The notes beneath the pieces are model-generated. The model was not told the origin of the DNA. It saw only the letters and a list, made by a program, of their open reading frames with translations, and made no database searches. Below, piece by piece: positions 54,601-64,000 of a DNA stretch of 64,000 bases; position 1 is the first letter of the stretch, and the number at the start of each line of letters is the position of its first letter. The stretch spans positions 874,003 to 938,002 of the forward strand of contig NMRA01000089.1 of NCBI GenBank assembly GCA_002633005.1, written 5' to 3'. The position numbers and the translations under genes were made by a program. Source of the stretch: Phoronis australis. Taxonomy: Eukaryota > Phoronida > Phoronidae.

Positions 54601-57600
54601 ACGCTTTGATGAAAGAAACTGTTCAGAACCAAACTTTGCGTAGACTGAAGGTGAGAACGACCTGCGCTGTGACCTGTCGCTTTATGATATTACACGTACG
54701 GCTGAAACGGTGGAACTGCGCGTGCAGTTAACCAGAAATCAATGCTTTAGCTCTTGTACCCTCTGACACAGCGCCACCTATACTGAACAGTGGCCCTGTG
54801 GAAACATGATGAAAGACACACGGAATTCCGTGTGCGGGCATCAATACGCATGCTTGGTCGGAAGTTTATCGATCACATCGCCACCACTTGCACAGGCCTT
54901 CTATGCACTGTACTTGTTTGAGCTTAGCCACGGATTCGAGGTTCCCTTGATTTTGTTTTCTTCGATCACTACCTGTTTTAATAAATTGCAACTATTTTAG
55001 TCAAAGGTGGTCGCCATACTACGTAACAGTAAACTGAAAGGTGTTTCCCAGATTTCAACCAATGGGAATGACTGAATTTATGACGTCGGTTTCATTACTT
55101 TAACCAATGAGAAGCCATGATAAAAAACATCTACAGTGCAACGTTTCGTAGAACTGCGAAAGAGTGTATAGCTCTTGTTCGGTAAAGCGGATGCTAAAAC
55201 CCACGCTTCGTCCAAATTGCTAACTTCTGATTTAGACCACTCACTCCTGTAAACTTTGTCTGAATTTGTTTCTTACTCACACGAGTTTGCAAAGAAATGA
55301 CAGTTCTTTGTATCTGAATACCCTGCTTGGCGCAGAAAATGTCAAGCAGTGAAACATAGTTCACTGTGATGCTCAAGCCACACAGAAAAAGCATTTTTAT
55401 CATAAATGCCCAGTTTAAATAATGCTACGGCTTCTTGGTTTTGAAATAAGTAATGTGCACATTAGTTTTCTGGACAGGTTTGTTATTTGCCTTACTCAGC
55501 ATTTCTGCAAAAAAACCGGAAGGACAAAACCGTCACTCAAAAACTGAAACAGAACCGATATTTGTTAATCGTTGGTTCAGCCCCAGTTACGTGTGGCCGA
55601 AGGCGAAGTAGCGGCACTGACACTTGTCTGTGCCTACAAGAACATTGCCACGTGACTACTAGACTCAAAACGATCCGATGTTTTCAAAAAAAGAAAATTG
55701 CTCAAGTGTTTTGTATATGGATTTTCCACTACTTCAACTGCAAACGGAGGCGACTATTTCTTAAATTTGTATTAGTGCATGTCTTAAAATAGAGCTTTTT
55801 TCTTGAAAAATGACTGAAGACTTATATCACAAATTTGAACTGACGCCTCCACTTTACATTTACTAAATTAAGGTTTGGTTATGTACTTGTTATCACATCG
55901 CAGCCAGGAAATAATCTAGAAAAACGAGGTTACTTGTCTATTTTCAGAGACTACGTATTTCTGCTTAAATGAGATATAATTATTGTTTCAAAAATAATTA
56001 GGTGGAGTGTAAGACCAAATTTCTTTCTAAGTCTTGAATCAATTTTACTGAAACTGGCCCCAGGGTGCTTTCTGTGTGTCTTTCACGCTATTTTTCATTT
56101 CAAGCGGCATTAAACACGTGCCTTTCTGTCAAAATAGTTTTAACTTAGGCCACACCCCGTGGCCTGAAAGTTTGTAAGCTTCGTCTTCACAAATAACAAT
56201 TTGATAACTCTTGCCGAGAGATCAATTTTAAGCTGAGTAAGGTACAAGATATGATCAATTTTAGAACTGTAAGATGCCTATATCAAGCTCGTTTTTTTGA
56301 CAGAAAGCACGTGTTTAATCCAGCTTTGAAAAGCACGTATGAAATTAGAAGCACGTCAAAATCCAACGGTTCGTAATAAGTGACGCTTCACCCACACGTT
56401 ACTATAAAACTTAATCTTTTGTCTTACTTAAGTCCTAAAAGCTATGTGGGTAATTCCGGATGAAAACTCAACTTTACCTACAATATCAACGTCAATATTT
56501 TGCAAACTTCAACGAGTTAAAACAGATTCTTTGAAATTGATAATACGGTATTCCTTAACTTCGTCTCAAAATTGTCAAGTCTAATTCAAAATTTCACTGT
56601 TTGAAAATACTAATAAAAAGTTAATTTTATTTTCTAAATGTTCCAAATTTCGTTTTGTACATTTCTAATACAGACTTCGGGTACCGTTTTATGTCTCTAC
56701 ATCAGTGCATGAATTTTAAAGAACAACAAAAGTAATGCTTACTTATAAAAATTAATGATAGTTTTATTTTCCGACAGCTCAATCGTAATCCAATGGGCGT
56801 GAAAGGTGCCTTCAATTTACTGGAAAAGTTGAAGACGTGGTCAGAAATGCCGTTACGTCGCCTCGAACTTTACGTAAGTGTACTGCAAAATCAGGGCTGA
56901 TCATTATCTCAGCGTTAACTCTTATCAACGAAATTCCCACTCGGTCTCTAATTAGAAGCGCTTCGTTGCAATTTACACTTTAAAAAATTACAACTCCTTC
57001 CCTGTGCAGTTAACAAATACGCTAATTCGCCGTGCTCTTCCTTTCTTTACATCAAATCAGAAGGCATCGATTTCCATCCACAGAAAGATATCACTGAAAT
57101 CGCAACATTTCTCAAACTATTTCTGTGTTTTTGCAAAGTTCATGAAAGTGATATCACCATAAGTCAGCGCGCTGGTTCCCTGCATGCCGCTAGGTGGTCG
57201 GTAGCCTGCTAGCTAGGCTAGGCACGCAGGGAGCATCAGTCAGCTGCGGCGGCCATGTTGTTGGTGCGGTGCCGGCTAAAAACGAAAGAATCGAATGAAG
57301 ACTTTTATTCTCAAAATCTCGGGGTTTCATAATGTTCCCTACCGTGACAGGACTCTGTTTGGGTACACATATAAGCAATGTCTGTGACTTGAGTTAGTAA
57401 TGGAATGATAGAATCTTATCACGATAATGAATATTAGGAGACCGATTTTATGATAGCAAAAATCGATTTTCATCTATTAGACAGTTATACATGAAGAAAT
57501 GCAACTTTAAAAATTCTGTAATTATTATATTGAGAAACTTGACGTCATGTTAAAGAAGTATTTGGGAACTAAATTTTCCTAAACTGCTTTTTGTTAAATT

Positions 57601-60600
57601 CGTTAAATGGAGAAATTAAAGTGGAGTTAAAATTTGCCTTGACACGTTACCATATTTTTATTTTAAGTTGTAATTGTCATAATTTGGAAGGTCTGACTTA
57701 TAAATATTCTCCTAGTCGACTAAAATAAACTCCTATCATGATAAGGATAGTACTGAGACCAGTTTTTCATACCTTCCGCAATCGGTCACGTAGGCTAGGT
57801 CTCTATTGCTTATTCCCAACACTTTATGGTCATCCACTCTGGTTTCCAAAAAACTTTCAGAATATGAAGATAAGTTCATATTACGGAATGCTATTTATTC
57901 CTGGTGGACTCAACACATGACAAGTTTTGACATTTCTTAAAATCTTCAGAAAACATCGGCAACACGTGATATGTAAACTCCGAGCATGACTTCATACTGT
58001 TACTCAAGTAATAATGCAGAAACAAGGTATGTCTGTCCCAAATATGAGACCGTGTGACGCGGCCACTAGGGGCCGCAATTGATGTATCGGTTTCAGAAGT
58101 TAATCTAGTTTTGATTTTTGTTGCAACGCCGAATGAAATGCAGTGTAATTGTGTCTGCTTATTTTGAGTTAATAAAATAGACGTCAAATGAAAATTATGT
58201 CAAGAACAGTTAATTAAGAGCGATAGGAAATAGTATTTTGATTGTAGTTCGTATCAAAGTTAGTAGCAAAATTATATTGCCATACTGACTCATTTGATGA
58301 GAGCTGCCGGAAGCTGTGTAACTGATCACACTCTCCGGTGTGCTTACGATAGACTGTAGTCGTACAATATCCGTCACTCGCGTGTTCACCAAATGTTGAA
58401 TTAGACCGCTGCAATAACTGCTTTTGATCAATGCTAATAAAAGAGAATTGTGAGCGATGCATTGCTGCATATCGAGCTATTTGTGAAATGGTAGTTATGA
58501 ACTAAATACAAGTTAATGTGGGTTTTAGTGTAGATGATTAAGCATTACGTAAATACTTCAACCAAGCTCTTTAATTGCGTTCCCAGTGGTCGAGTTGCGT
58601 GTTTCATGCAGAAACTTAATTGTCACAAAACAAGTCATAATTACTAAAGAATCTTGAAACGCGTCAGACCGTCTTTTGCAAACATGTTTTGAATTTTTCT
58701 GAGGTACGGAATCAGACTACCCGAACAACGAATCCCACACATCTATAGACGATGGAAAGAATTGGACAAGTAAAGAAACGTTTGCATGGGCAGATAGATT
58801 CATTCAACTAAATCTTCCAAATTTGAGAGCTTTGGAAAAAGTAGTTTCAGGTGGACTATTTTGTGATTTGCGTTACTCGTTAACCTTGGCTTTTAGGAGC
58901 AATATAAACTTTGTTGTCTTTTTCATCAAAACGAAATTTTTCAAGTGATGTTCTGCTTAACAATGAAACAGCAGCTGTTTCACTCAAAAAACATGGTCGA
59001 CAAGTTCACGGCTATTATCGTGGTAACGTTTTAGTCTCGTGTCGCACTCACGCGACATTAATTACTAATTTGGTCCAAATCAATTGATTCCAGCAGTTAC
59101 GCACTGAATGTTCACTAAGGTGGATTATTTGTGAGAAAGTAGGAGGCAATACTATTTTTAATAAAACGAGTTTCTAATCAATAAACGACAGGATAATAAT
59201 TTTTGTTTGTGAGTTCAATTAATCTTCCCATAGCGGTACATGTCATATTCAATAAGTCGCTAATGCAAAATTTGTACTTGGCGCCAATTCGAAGACTGAA
59301 TATCAGATAGATATTAGCGTCCAGCTTGCTAAATCTTTTCATATTCGGTAAAAAATTTAGACAAATAAAACAGTATTTGACCTAAGGTTTGGATTTTCAT
59401 GAAACCTACCGCCAGTCAATGGTTGACGTCCTCGATAGACTTACAAAAAATTGCTTCTCAGCTCTCAACAAAGTGTAGTGACTAAATGACTAATGGTTCT
59501 AATGGAAAAGTAAAACATTTAGGTGATACCATAACCGATATTTTTGAGCATAGAAAGCACAGCAAGTAAAAAACAAAGCTTGGGGCAATGCTGTTGACAT
59601 TAGAAGCTACACACTTCGGTGGTAAACTGGACAAGATATTACTCCTTGGTTGGTGAAATGAAGACAACAAAACCTTCTGAGTTGTGTACTTAAAATGACA
59701 ACGAACTTTCAAAATATTTGAGTACCTGTAAAATAGCAATGCATATCGCGAACACTTCCGACTTATTCCACCATTTGGATTAAACAACCACTGTCGGAAA
59801 CGCCTAAATTTCAGTTTAAAAAAAACAAAAAAAAACAGTGCAGGTGGTCTGATGTCATTTGCGGTGCATCAGACGTGCGCAGGCCTCATGGTTGGGCCCA
59901 TTGCACAAAACACCTGAAATTTCAGTTTTAGTCAAGCATAGATTACATGCGCGCGCACCCAGCCTAAAATACAGGGGCTCGAATTTTTCAGTATGTGGAT
60001 CTTTTACTGAAAAAAGAAGACTAAAAACGGGGTTTTGCGTTGAGACCTATGAATTAAGCATTTCCTGTGGACTTTTGTCGCGTTTTCTCGGAATTTTTAT
60101 TTCTCTGAGGCGGACCTGTTTGTCTTCTTCGCCAAATGAGGCTCATTCGAGCTCCCCGAACCCCCCCCCCTCCTGGATGCGCGCATGGATTACTACTGGC
60201 TTTGACTTTAACATAGAATGCTACATTTCTGACGGCGTTTTGGACAATTTAGTATATTTCATTTACTCTGAAATGTATTTTGAATCTTCCTAGTTGATTT
60301 TCAGTAGTAATGAAGACCCACGCAGCGGTCTGGACGGATTCGCTAATTAAATTTACTGTGGATCTTTCGGTTAAAGTAATCAGTGTACTCCACTGGGTCT
60401 TTGCATTGATTATGTGAATTAGGCACACTAAGTCTCCGTATTAAAAAAAACGAAACAAAGGTTTCACCTTGAAACATGAAACAAAACAATGGTATTCAAA
60501 AATGGATTTTCAGAGAATATATTCGTTTTAAGGGCTGAAAAAAGCATTTTCGGAATCATTGATGCTCTGGTGTGAAAACCGGGGGAACACTCCTTTACTC

Positions 60601-62806
60601 GAATCAGCATTTTCGTAACTTGCTCAGAGCGTCACCACTTCCGGTTTGAGGTACTCTTATTTTTATTTATCTCCGTTTTCTAGAAATCGACAGAAAAGGT
60701 TCACGGTGCCTATTGTAGGTAACGAAACATGTCAAATTACCAAAAAATAACCTTCAGAAAAGGTAACATTGCCGAAACATGAAATGCGTCTGCTTGCACT
60801 TCCTCGACCAGTCTGTAAGCACAAGGTTTCAAATGGTTTCAGGAAGTTGGGCAAATTATGTTCGGCACCCCGTAAACTAAAACTCTTATAGTATCGTCCG
60901 TGTAATGAGTCAGTGAGCCGGCGTGTTTTTTAAGTACGCACGCGTTATATCTTATGAGTGTTTGGCCGTGTTTGTGAGTCACTTAGCTAATGAGTTTACA
61001 GGTCGTGAGCCGTGTTGTTCGGGTGTCCTGGAACTGCGACAAAAAATCTCTAGGGCTTCTTGGTTGGCGTACGCGCTGTTCTTTAATTCATTTCGACTAA
61101 ACGTTTACTAGGGCGAAAGTTATTAGAGAGCGTCAAAGTGATGCAAAATAATCTGAGAAGCTCGTGTCAATGTTCAACGGCATCTATTTATGGCCGTCTT
61201 TTACTGCTTAATTAAATCTAGAATTGGAAAATATCATTCCGATTGTTTAGTCGTCATTTGAATTCCAGAAAATGGTTGACGTAAAATTCACCGGTTGATA
61301 CATCTTTAATAACGCCTTTAAGTTTTGAAAGTGGTCAGCTGGTTCCTACGCCCTTGCTTAGACAACCAGTATTTGTATAACATACTCCGAGGATCGTGCA
61401 TTCGCAGGAATCATGGATATAAATAGTCTAAATATCTATGGCAACATTATGCCACACGCGTGGCGAATGTCTCCAGGACAGAGCTCGACGCGATGCAACT
61501 ACTTGTGACACTTCCTTATTGCATAAACGTTTCTTAGTGATATTCTGTAAATGTATAACTCATTACATATTCTTAAAGAACTCATTAACATTAGGGGCTC
61601 AGTGTCAGTGACCTTCAATAAAGATAAATATTTGCAGTTGTCATTGCGACCAAACCGTTCGTTGCAGAATGTTCAGATGGACGCCAAAGAAATTGCCACC
61701 TGTTTAAATGAAATCCAGGAACTGTATCCTTCGCTAGTCATTCGCCAGGGGTCACTAACGCACAAAGATGACAAGAAAACGAAAGTGAGGCTTGGTCGCC
61801 AAGAAGATCCAATGGAGGTTTTGATGAATTTTGTCAAAGAGAAAGAAATAAACACAATTGACTTATTCAAGCAGTTTGACACAGACAACAGCTGGAGTGT
61901 CAGCAGAGACGAGTTCAGATTGGGAATAAAGGTATTGATAGGAATAATACTTCTTGCAGAGGTCTGAGCTCAGCCGGAGTTGATCTCTCCAAACGTTTGT
62001 AACCTCACTGCCCCTTGACTTTAGTACAACTGTCGAAAAACAATGATCGGAATCCCAAAGTTAGTACAAATCATATTGTTAGATCTGCATATTATACGAC
62101 ACCATTCCAGCGAAAGTTAATATACAAACAAAAATAAAATGAATTGACATACGACCTTGGTAATGACACACGCATTTGTGAGAATCTATTATTGATGGCT
62201 TTCAGATTGCATGGCCGGCCGGCTGTATAGGATGGACGTTTTTCATTTCTCCCTGTCCCTTTTATCTTAACTTCAATGGATGTCTTTTGTTAGCTGCAAC
62301 AATTAGGACGGGTCTTTCTGAAATAAAAGATCCTATGAAAGGTTTTGACTGGGTACTTGTGACAAATGGGCAAAATAAGTGGAAAAATATTCGTCGTAAA
62401 TAATATTGTTGGAAGATGTAATAAAATAAAGTACATCGTGAATTTGAATACACTGTAGTGACGAATCTGAGATGGTCAAATCATACTTCATCACTCAGTA
62501 CGTTGATTTTAACTACATGGTGAGTTGTAGCTTTCAACATCAGCATCCAAAAGAAAATTGTCAGAACCATTAGAAGAAAAGTGCATCAATACACGAAATA
62601 CCCCCCTTTATGTAAATCGTCTGCTAACTATGAATATAGTTGATAAATCGAATTGAGAGCTTGTCAAGTTTCATTGCAGTAACTTTGCTAAGCGTGCTAC
62701 TTTTTGTTACATGATTGCAGATAGCCAAGATACCGTTGTCTGACGATCAATTAATTACATTAATGGACAAATTAGATGCCGACGGCGACGGGGAAATTGA
62801 TTTTGG
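48437..62806 (+). CDS. LRRC74: LRRC74-like leucine-rich repeat protein with two EF-hands (11 exons, 3' end unresolved)
   Basis: Orthologue group of vertebrate LRRC74A/B, whose function is poorly known; an intracellular LRR scaffold is expected. Seen: 481 complete codons plus two bases in frame across 11 exons. N-terminal charged region ends FDTDLEEEGD, matching the (D/S)DLE-x-EG of LRRC74. Then NAYFYACKKFNVVPSSYFMK (residues about 83-102), a family signature. About eight ribonuclease-inhibitor-type LRRs of 28 aa follow (residues about 129-365; for example TLDLSWNHLRLKGAIAVADG). A C-terminal cap reads ELYNVQMDAKEIATCLNEIQ, then EF-hand 1 (loop 436-447, DTDNSWSVSRDE) and EF-hand 2 (loop 472-483, DADGDGEIDFG...). 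As I recall, human LRRC74B lacks the EF-hands; they imply calcium sensing. The A or B assignment is not possible. Confidence 0.88.
48665..48684 (+). promoter_or_regulatory. G-quadruplex motif just past exon 1 donor
   Basis: GGGTGGGTGGGAGTTGGGGG: four G runs with loops of 1, 1 and 4 nt, 17 bp downstream of the exon 1 splice site and on the transcribed-RNA (sense) strand. It could fold in the pre-mRNA and affect splicing. Confidence 0.5.
48773..49256 (+). mobile_element. Decayed LINE 3' fragment in LRRC74-like intron 1
   Basis: Two adjoining frames give SALERFKRANHEPAVKIGRH and GLPRENAF, then (frameshift about 48960) LNCIEDERHVLLECPLYYDL. The order basic helix, H-x(6)-GR-x-x-x-(I/L)PRE, C...C, EDE-x-H-x-LLECPLY matches the C-terminal zinc-binding-like end of many invertebrate LINE reverse transcriptases. 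AATAAA at 49236-49241 overlaps the stop. It inserted in the sense direction and belongs to a different type from the antisense fragment at 42.4-43.4 kb. Confidence 0.7.
49538..49710 (+). CDS. LRRC74: LRRC74-like exon 2, family signature
   Basis: Acceptor tatttttcag; donor GTACGT at 49711; phase 1 in, phase 0 out. It encodes DRTYEHSLRDKNAYFYACKK and FNVVPSSYFMKNMGKSNVLM, then NYQGIGDKGCAAMCVPLM. The C-K-x-x-x-V-V-P-x-S-Y-F pattern followed by an N-x-x-G-(I/L)-G repeat is characteristic of LRRC74. Confidence 0.9.
50086..50193 (+). CDS. LRRC74: LRRC74-like exon 3, LRR
   Basis: Acceptor tatattttcag; donor GTAATG; 36 codons, phase 0/0. It encodes NNHTITTLELAGNAITAEGA then EFLLEMFRENIFINDL: one full RI-type repeat and the start of the next. 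Confidence 0.9.
50539..50632 (+). CDS. LRRC74: LRRC74-like exon 4, LRR
   Basis: Acceptor ctctgttgcag; donor GTAAGT at 50633; phase 0 in, phase 1 out. It encodes SLAENPLGSEGAKIVSEILK and INNQITKLDIS. The reading frame runs on into the intron, but LRR spacing requires splicing here. Confidence 0.9.
50633..51274 (+). other. LRRC74-like intron 4
   Basis: 642 bp. Open frame continues 278 nt past exon 4 but without LRR pattern. Nothing else. The smaller introns 2 (49711-50085), 3 (50194-50538) and 5 (51325-51848) hold nothing notable. Confidence 0.5.
51275..51324 (+). CDS. LRRC74: LRRC74-like exon 5 (50 nt), LRR
   Basis: Acceptor tttattgcag; donor GTACGT at 51325; phase 1 in, phase 0 out. It encodes GCGLTEKDAIHIADILN, which completes the LDIS-GCGL repeat and provides the helix. 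Confidence 0.88.
51849..51930 (+). CDS. LRRC74: LRRC74-like exon 6, LRR
   Basis: Acceptor attttccag; donor GTAAGT at 51931; phase 0 in, phase 1 out. It encodes NTTTLEHLIITNNEFGDKGG and EILGPAI, a full RI-type repeat in register with its neighbours. Confidence 0.9.
51931..53615 (+). other. LRRC74-like intron 6
   Basis: 1.7 kb. It contains the tandem palindromic repeat at 52.8-52.9 kb. Otherwise ordinary AT-rich intron. Confidence 0.5.
52770..52909 (+). repeat. Two tandem 74-bp units each with a GGGGGGCTATAGCCCCCC-type palindrome
   Basis: AGCACTGAAAAAA(G/C)TGGGGGGCTA... starts at 52770 and at 52844. The second copy holds a perfect 18-nt palindrome (52859-52876). Each unit ends in TGGTGC(A/G) and related sequence. 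This is a noncoding repeat in LRRC74-like intron 6 (51931-53615), probably a dimer of a short interspersed or satellite unit. Confidence 0.6.
53616..53701 (+). CDS. LRRC74: LRRC74-like exon 7, LRR
   Basis: Acceptor cacattacag; donor GTAATC at 53702; phase 1 in, phase 0 out. It encodes GANDSLLTLDLSWNHLRLKG and AIAVADGLK. SWNHLR-x-x-GA is nearly identical to the corresponding vertebrate LRRC74B repeat as I recall it. Confidence 0.92.
54027..54077 (+). repeat. (CAAT)n microsatellite
   Basis: About 12 ATCA/CAAT units with one interruption, in intron 7 of the LRRC74-like gene. Confidence 0.9.
54456..54650 (+). CDS. LRRC74: LRRC74-like exon 8, two LRRs
   Basis: Acceptor acgttttcag; donor GTGAGA at 54651; 65 codons, phase 0/0. 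It encodes MNNTLKTLNVSWNGFSKEGA then NNTLQELDASCNRLTVEAID and NQTLRRLK. These repeats align with the NNxLEELNMSNNR section of vertebrate LRRC74. Confidence 0.93.
54651..56777 (+). other. LRRC74-like intron 8
   Basis: 2.1 kb of AT-rich intron with no repeat or coding signal that I can support. Confidence 0.5.
56778..56873 (+). CDS. LRRC74: LRRC74-like exon 9, last LRR
   Basis: Acceptor tttccgacag; donor GTAAGT at 56874; 32 codons, phase 0/0. It encodes LNRNPMGVKGAFNLLEKLKT and WSEMPLRRLELY. The N-P-M-x-x-(K/E)-G motif matches the last vertebrate LRRC74 repeat. Confidence 0.92.
56874..61667 (+). other. LRRC74-like intron 9 (4.8 kb)
   Basis: Holds the hairpin at 57.2 kb, an open stretch at 58703-58949 (see rejected items), and a C10 run (60161-60170). 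LRRC74 homology reads directly from exon 9 to exon 10, so no exon is missing. Confidence 0.5.
57173..57235. repeat. Nested GC-rich hairpin in LRRC74-like intron 9
   Basis: Outer arms TGGTTCCCTGCATGCC (57173-57188) and GGCACGCAGGGAGCA (57221-57235) pair with two mismatches and one wobble. TAGCCT/AGGCTA pair inside. A local GC-rich, CpG-containing patch follows in an AT-rich intron. Confidence 0.45.
61668..61931 (+). CDS. LRRC74: LRRC74-like exon 10, LRR cap and EF-hand 1
   Basis: Acceptor ttcgttgcag; donor GTATTG at 61932; 88 codons, phase 0/0. It begins NVQMDAKEIATCLNEIQELY, continuing LRRLELY in the family pattern, then PSLVIRQGSLTHKDDKK, a charged linker, and EF-hand 1 (IDLFKQFDTDNSWSVSRDEF). 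Loop ligands D, D, S, S and E fill positions 1, 3, 5, 9 and 12. Position 6 is Trp instead of the usual Gly, so calcium affinity may be low. Confidence 0.9.
61932..62720 (+). other. LRRC74-like intron 10
   Basis: 789-bp intron between the two EF-hand exons. Nothing else seen. Confidence 0.5.
62721..62806 (+). CDS. LRRC74: LRRC74-like exon 11, EF-hand 2
   Basis: Acceptor catgattgcag; donor GTGAGT at 62807; phase 0 in, phase 2 out. It encodes IAKIPLSDDQLITLMDKLDA and DGDGEIDF plus GG. The canonical EF loop DADGDGEIDFG-(E) breaks in the codon for position 11, so another exon must supply position 12 and the exiting helix. Confidence 0.9.
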
Positions 62807-64000
62807 GTGAGTTGAACTAGTTACTACACTAAATGAAAATAGCAAATGATTTCAATGCGTTTAAAAATTGACAAATTAGTCCTCCGGGAAGCAACATGCA
62901 ACTATTGGTAAACGTGCGGGAATGTAAACTCAATCACGTGACGCCCCATTGCGAATCTGCATCAAACGTTTTTTTGTCGGGCTATCCAATTTTACTCGTT
63001 CATAAATGATGAGCGACATTCTGTTGACTCGAGGTGTTATTTCTTTTGCATTTTAATCAACATGAAAAAATAATCAGAATAACATAACATGCAAATGTCA
63101 TTTCATCGTTTTTTCCGTAATGGCGTCATTAGCTCGGCTGTGACGTGGGTCGTTTTTTAAATTTAGATAAAAATTTTTTCTGAGGTCAGCCCCAACGGGG
63201 AATTCAACTTGCAGTCTCAGCTGTCAGACTCTAGCAAGATCAACGCATATCGACCAACAGATCAGATTTACCTGAACGCTGGAACACAGCCATGGCAAAG
63301 TAAACCATTGTTCAATTACCGTCGTTAACCCTTGAAATTTTGAAGCCCTTTTAAGAAATGTTGGTTTGGAAAGAGCCCTTTTAGATTCAAACTTGGGAAT
63401 GGTTACCAAGACAATACTGCTTTCAGAGAACATCCACGGCGATTCTTCCAAACTTCATGTGATTATAGCCCAGTGCTTCATTTCAACGAGGCAAATGATG
63501 AAATTAGGATTATTAGAGATTTCGTAAAGAAACGTGTACGGATAAGTGTGCTTGTACGTGTAACTAGGATAGTGCAACTGCACTTACACGCACCCGACGT
63601 AAAAGTTTTCGCAAATACACGTGCACTTGTTGGCGTACTCTAACTTGTGGCGCAGCTGTGAATATCGCCGCCCGGGGCGGAAGACCACGGCTGCCACAAT
63701 TTGCAAAGGGCAAAGCGATTGCGACGACCTATTGGTCAAGCTCGGTGAGCAACCTCTTCGCCCCGTTCCTCAAATTCTGCCTATGGAAACTAAGGGCCGT
63801 AAGAGACTAATGACTGACAACAATTTTCAGTAGAGTGGTTGCGAAATTGGTCGCAATCGCGAATCTACAACAATAGAATTTGTGATAATTGTTTAGGGGA
63901 CAAAATCGACATCGAACGGCAGGCGAAATTAGTGGTAACTCGGGGTTTAATTGGAAGATATCTGCTACGGGTGACCATAGGCAATCATGAAGACACCCAC
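62807..64000 (+). other. Downstream part of LRRC74-like gene
   Basis: Intron after exon 11 and window end. A tentative exon is listed at 63427-63523. A second possible acceptor (ggcgcag, 63656) opens a frame to a stop near 63833 but places Cys at EF position 12, so it is less likely. Confidence 0.3.
63427..63523 (+). CDS. Candidate next exon of the LRRC74-like gene
   Basis: After acceptor ctgctttcag (63417-63426) the phase-2 junction reads GG|A GAA, giving G-E and so restoring the invariant Glu at EF-loop position 12. The frame stays open with HPRRFFQTSCDYSPVLHFNE and beyond. The donor shown (TTC|GTAAAG) is one choice of several. The following helix is not a typical EF F-helix, so this is tentative; the true exon could be outside the window. 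Confidence 0.25.

Noticed and set aside
58703-58949. Open 80-codon stretch in LRRC74-like intron 9, with a possible phase-1/phase-1 exon 58704-58850
   Set aside because: Flanking exons 9 and 10 are phase 0 and join to give the family sequence LRRLELY-NVQMDAKE, so a phase-1 cassette would break the frame. No homology recognised.
59859-60293. 144-codon open frame in LRRC74-like intron 9
   Set aside because: Low-complexity and repeat-like (C10 run inside), no recognisable domain, and inside an intron of confirmed homology on both sides.
63657-63833. Possible terminal LRRC74-like exon after ggcgcag
   Set aside because: Frame phase fits, but it puts Cys instead of Glu at EF-loop position 12. Weak polypyrimidine tract.

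Overview
The window is animal nuclear DNA. Both genes are split into short exons by AT-rich introns of 0.2 to 12 kb with GT-AG ends, and the sequence carries microsatellites, decayed LINE fragments and hairpin repeats. The protein families and intron-rich style suit an invertebrate such as a hemichordate, echinoderm, amphioxus or lophotrochozoan. I cannot name the species from sequence alone. It contains no operons, CRISPR arrays or phage, and I recognise no tRNA or rRNA gene.

Bases 679-38151 (+) hold one complete RIN-family gene (Ras and Rab interactor; Drosophila orthologue sprint). I resolved 14 coding exons. Their lengths sum to 4998 nt and keep one frame from ATG 711 to TGA 38149-38151, giving 1665 aa. 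Domain order is acidic/Ser-rich N-terminus, SH2 (exons 4-6), a long disordered linker mostly in one 2.4-kb exon, RIN-homology plus VPS9 Rab5-GEF domain (exons 8-12), and a Ras-association domain (exons 13-14). A protein of this design links Ras-GTP and tyrosine-phosphorylated receptors to Rab5 activation on early endosomes. The large introns hold repeats and some unexplained structures: a promoter-like CRE/TATA island near 5.6 kb, a MITE-like inverted repeat near 10 kb, a coding-looking antisense segment near 16.8 kb, and two hairpins near 27.1 and 35.8 kb.

Bases 38152-48436 lie between the genes: RIN 3' UTR or flank, then an antisense decayed LINE reverse-transcriptase fragment (about 42.37-43.38 kb), a 45-bp-arm near-perfect hairpin at 46.36-46.45 kb, and possible noncoding 5' exons of the next gene.

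Bases 48437-62806 (+) hold the 5' and middle part of an LRRC74-like gene: 11 exons, 481 complete codons plus two bases. It encodes a short charged N-terminus, about eight ribonuclease-inhibitor-type leucine-rich repeats, and two EF-hands. The 3' end is not resolved and may lie beyond the window. Intron 1 carries a second LINE 3' fragment on the + strand. The two genes are probably independent neighbours; nothing here links their functions. The most unusual signals are the hairpins and the antisense coding-like segment. I see no evidence for a new multi-gene system.
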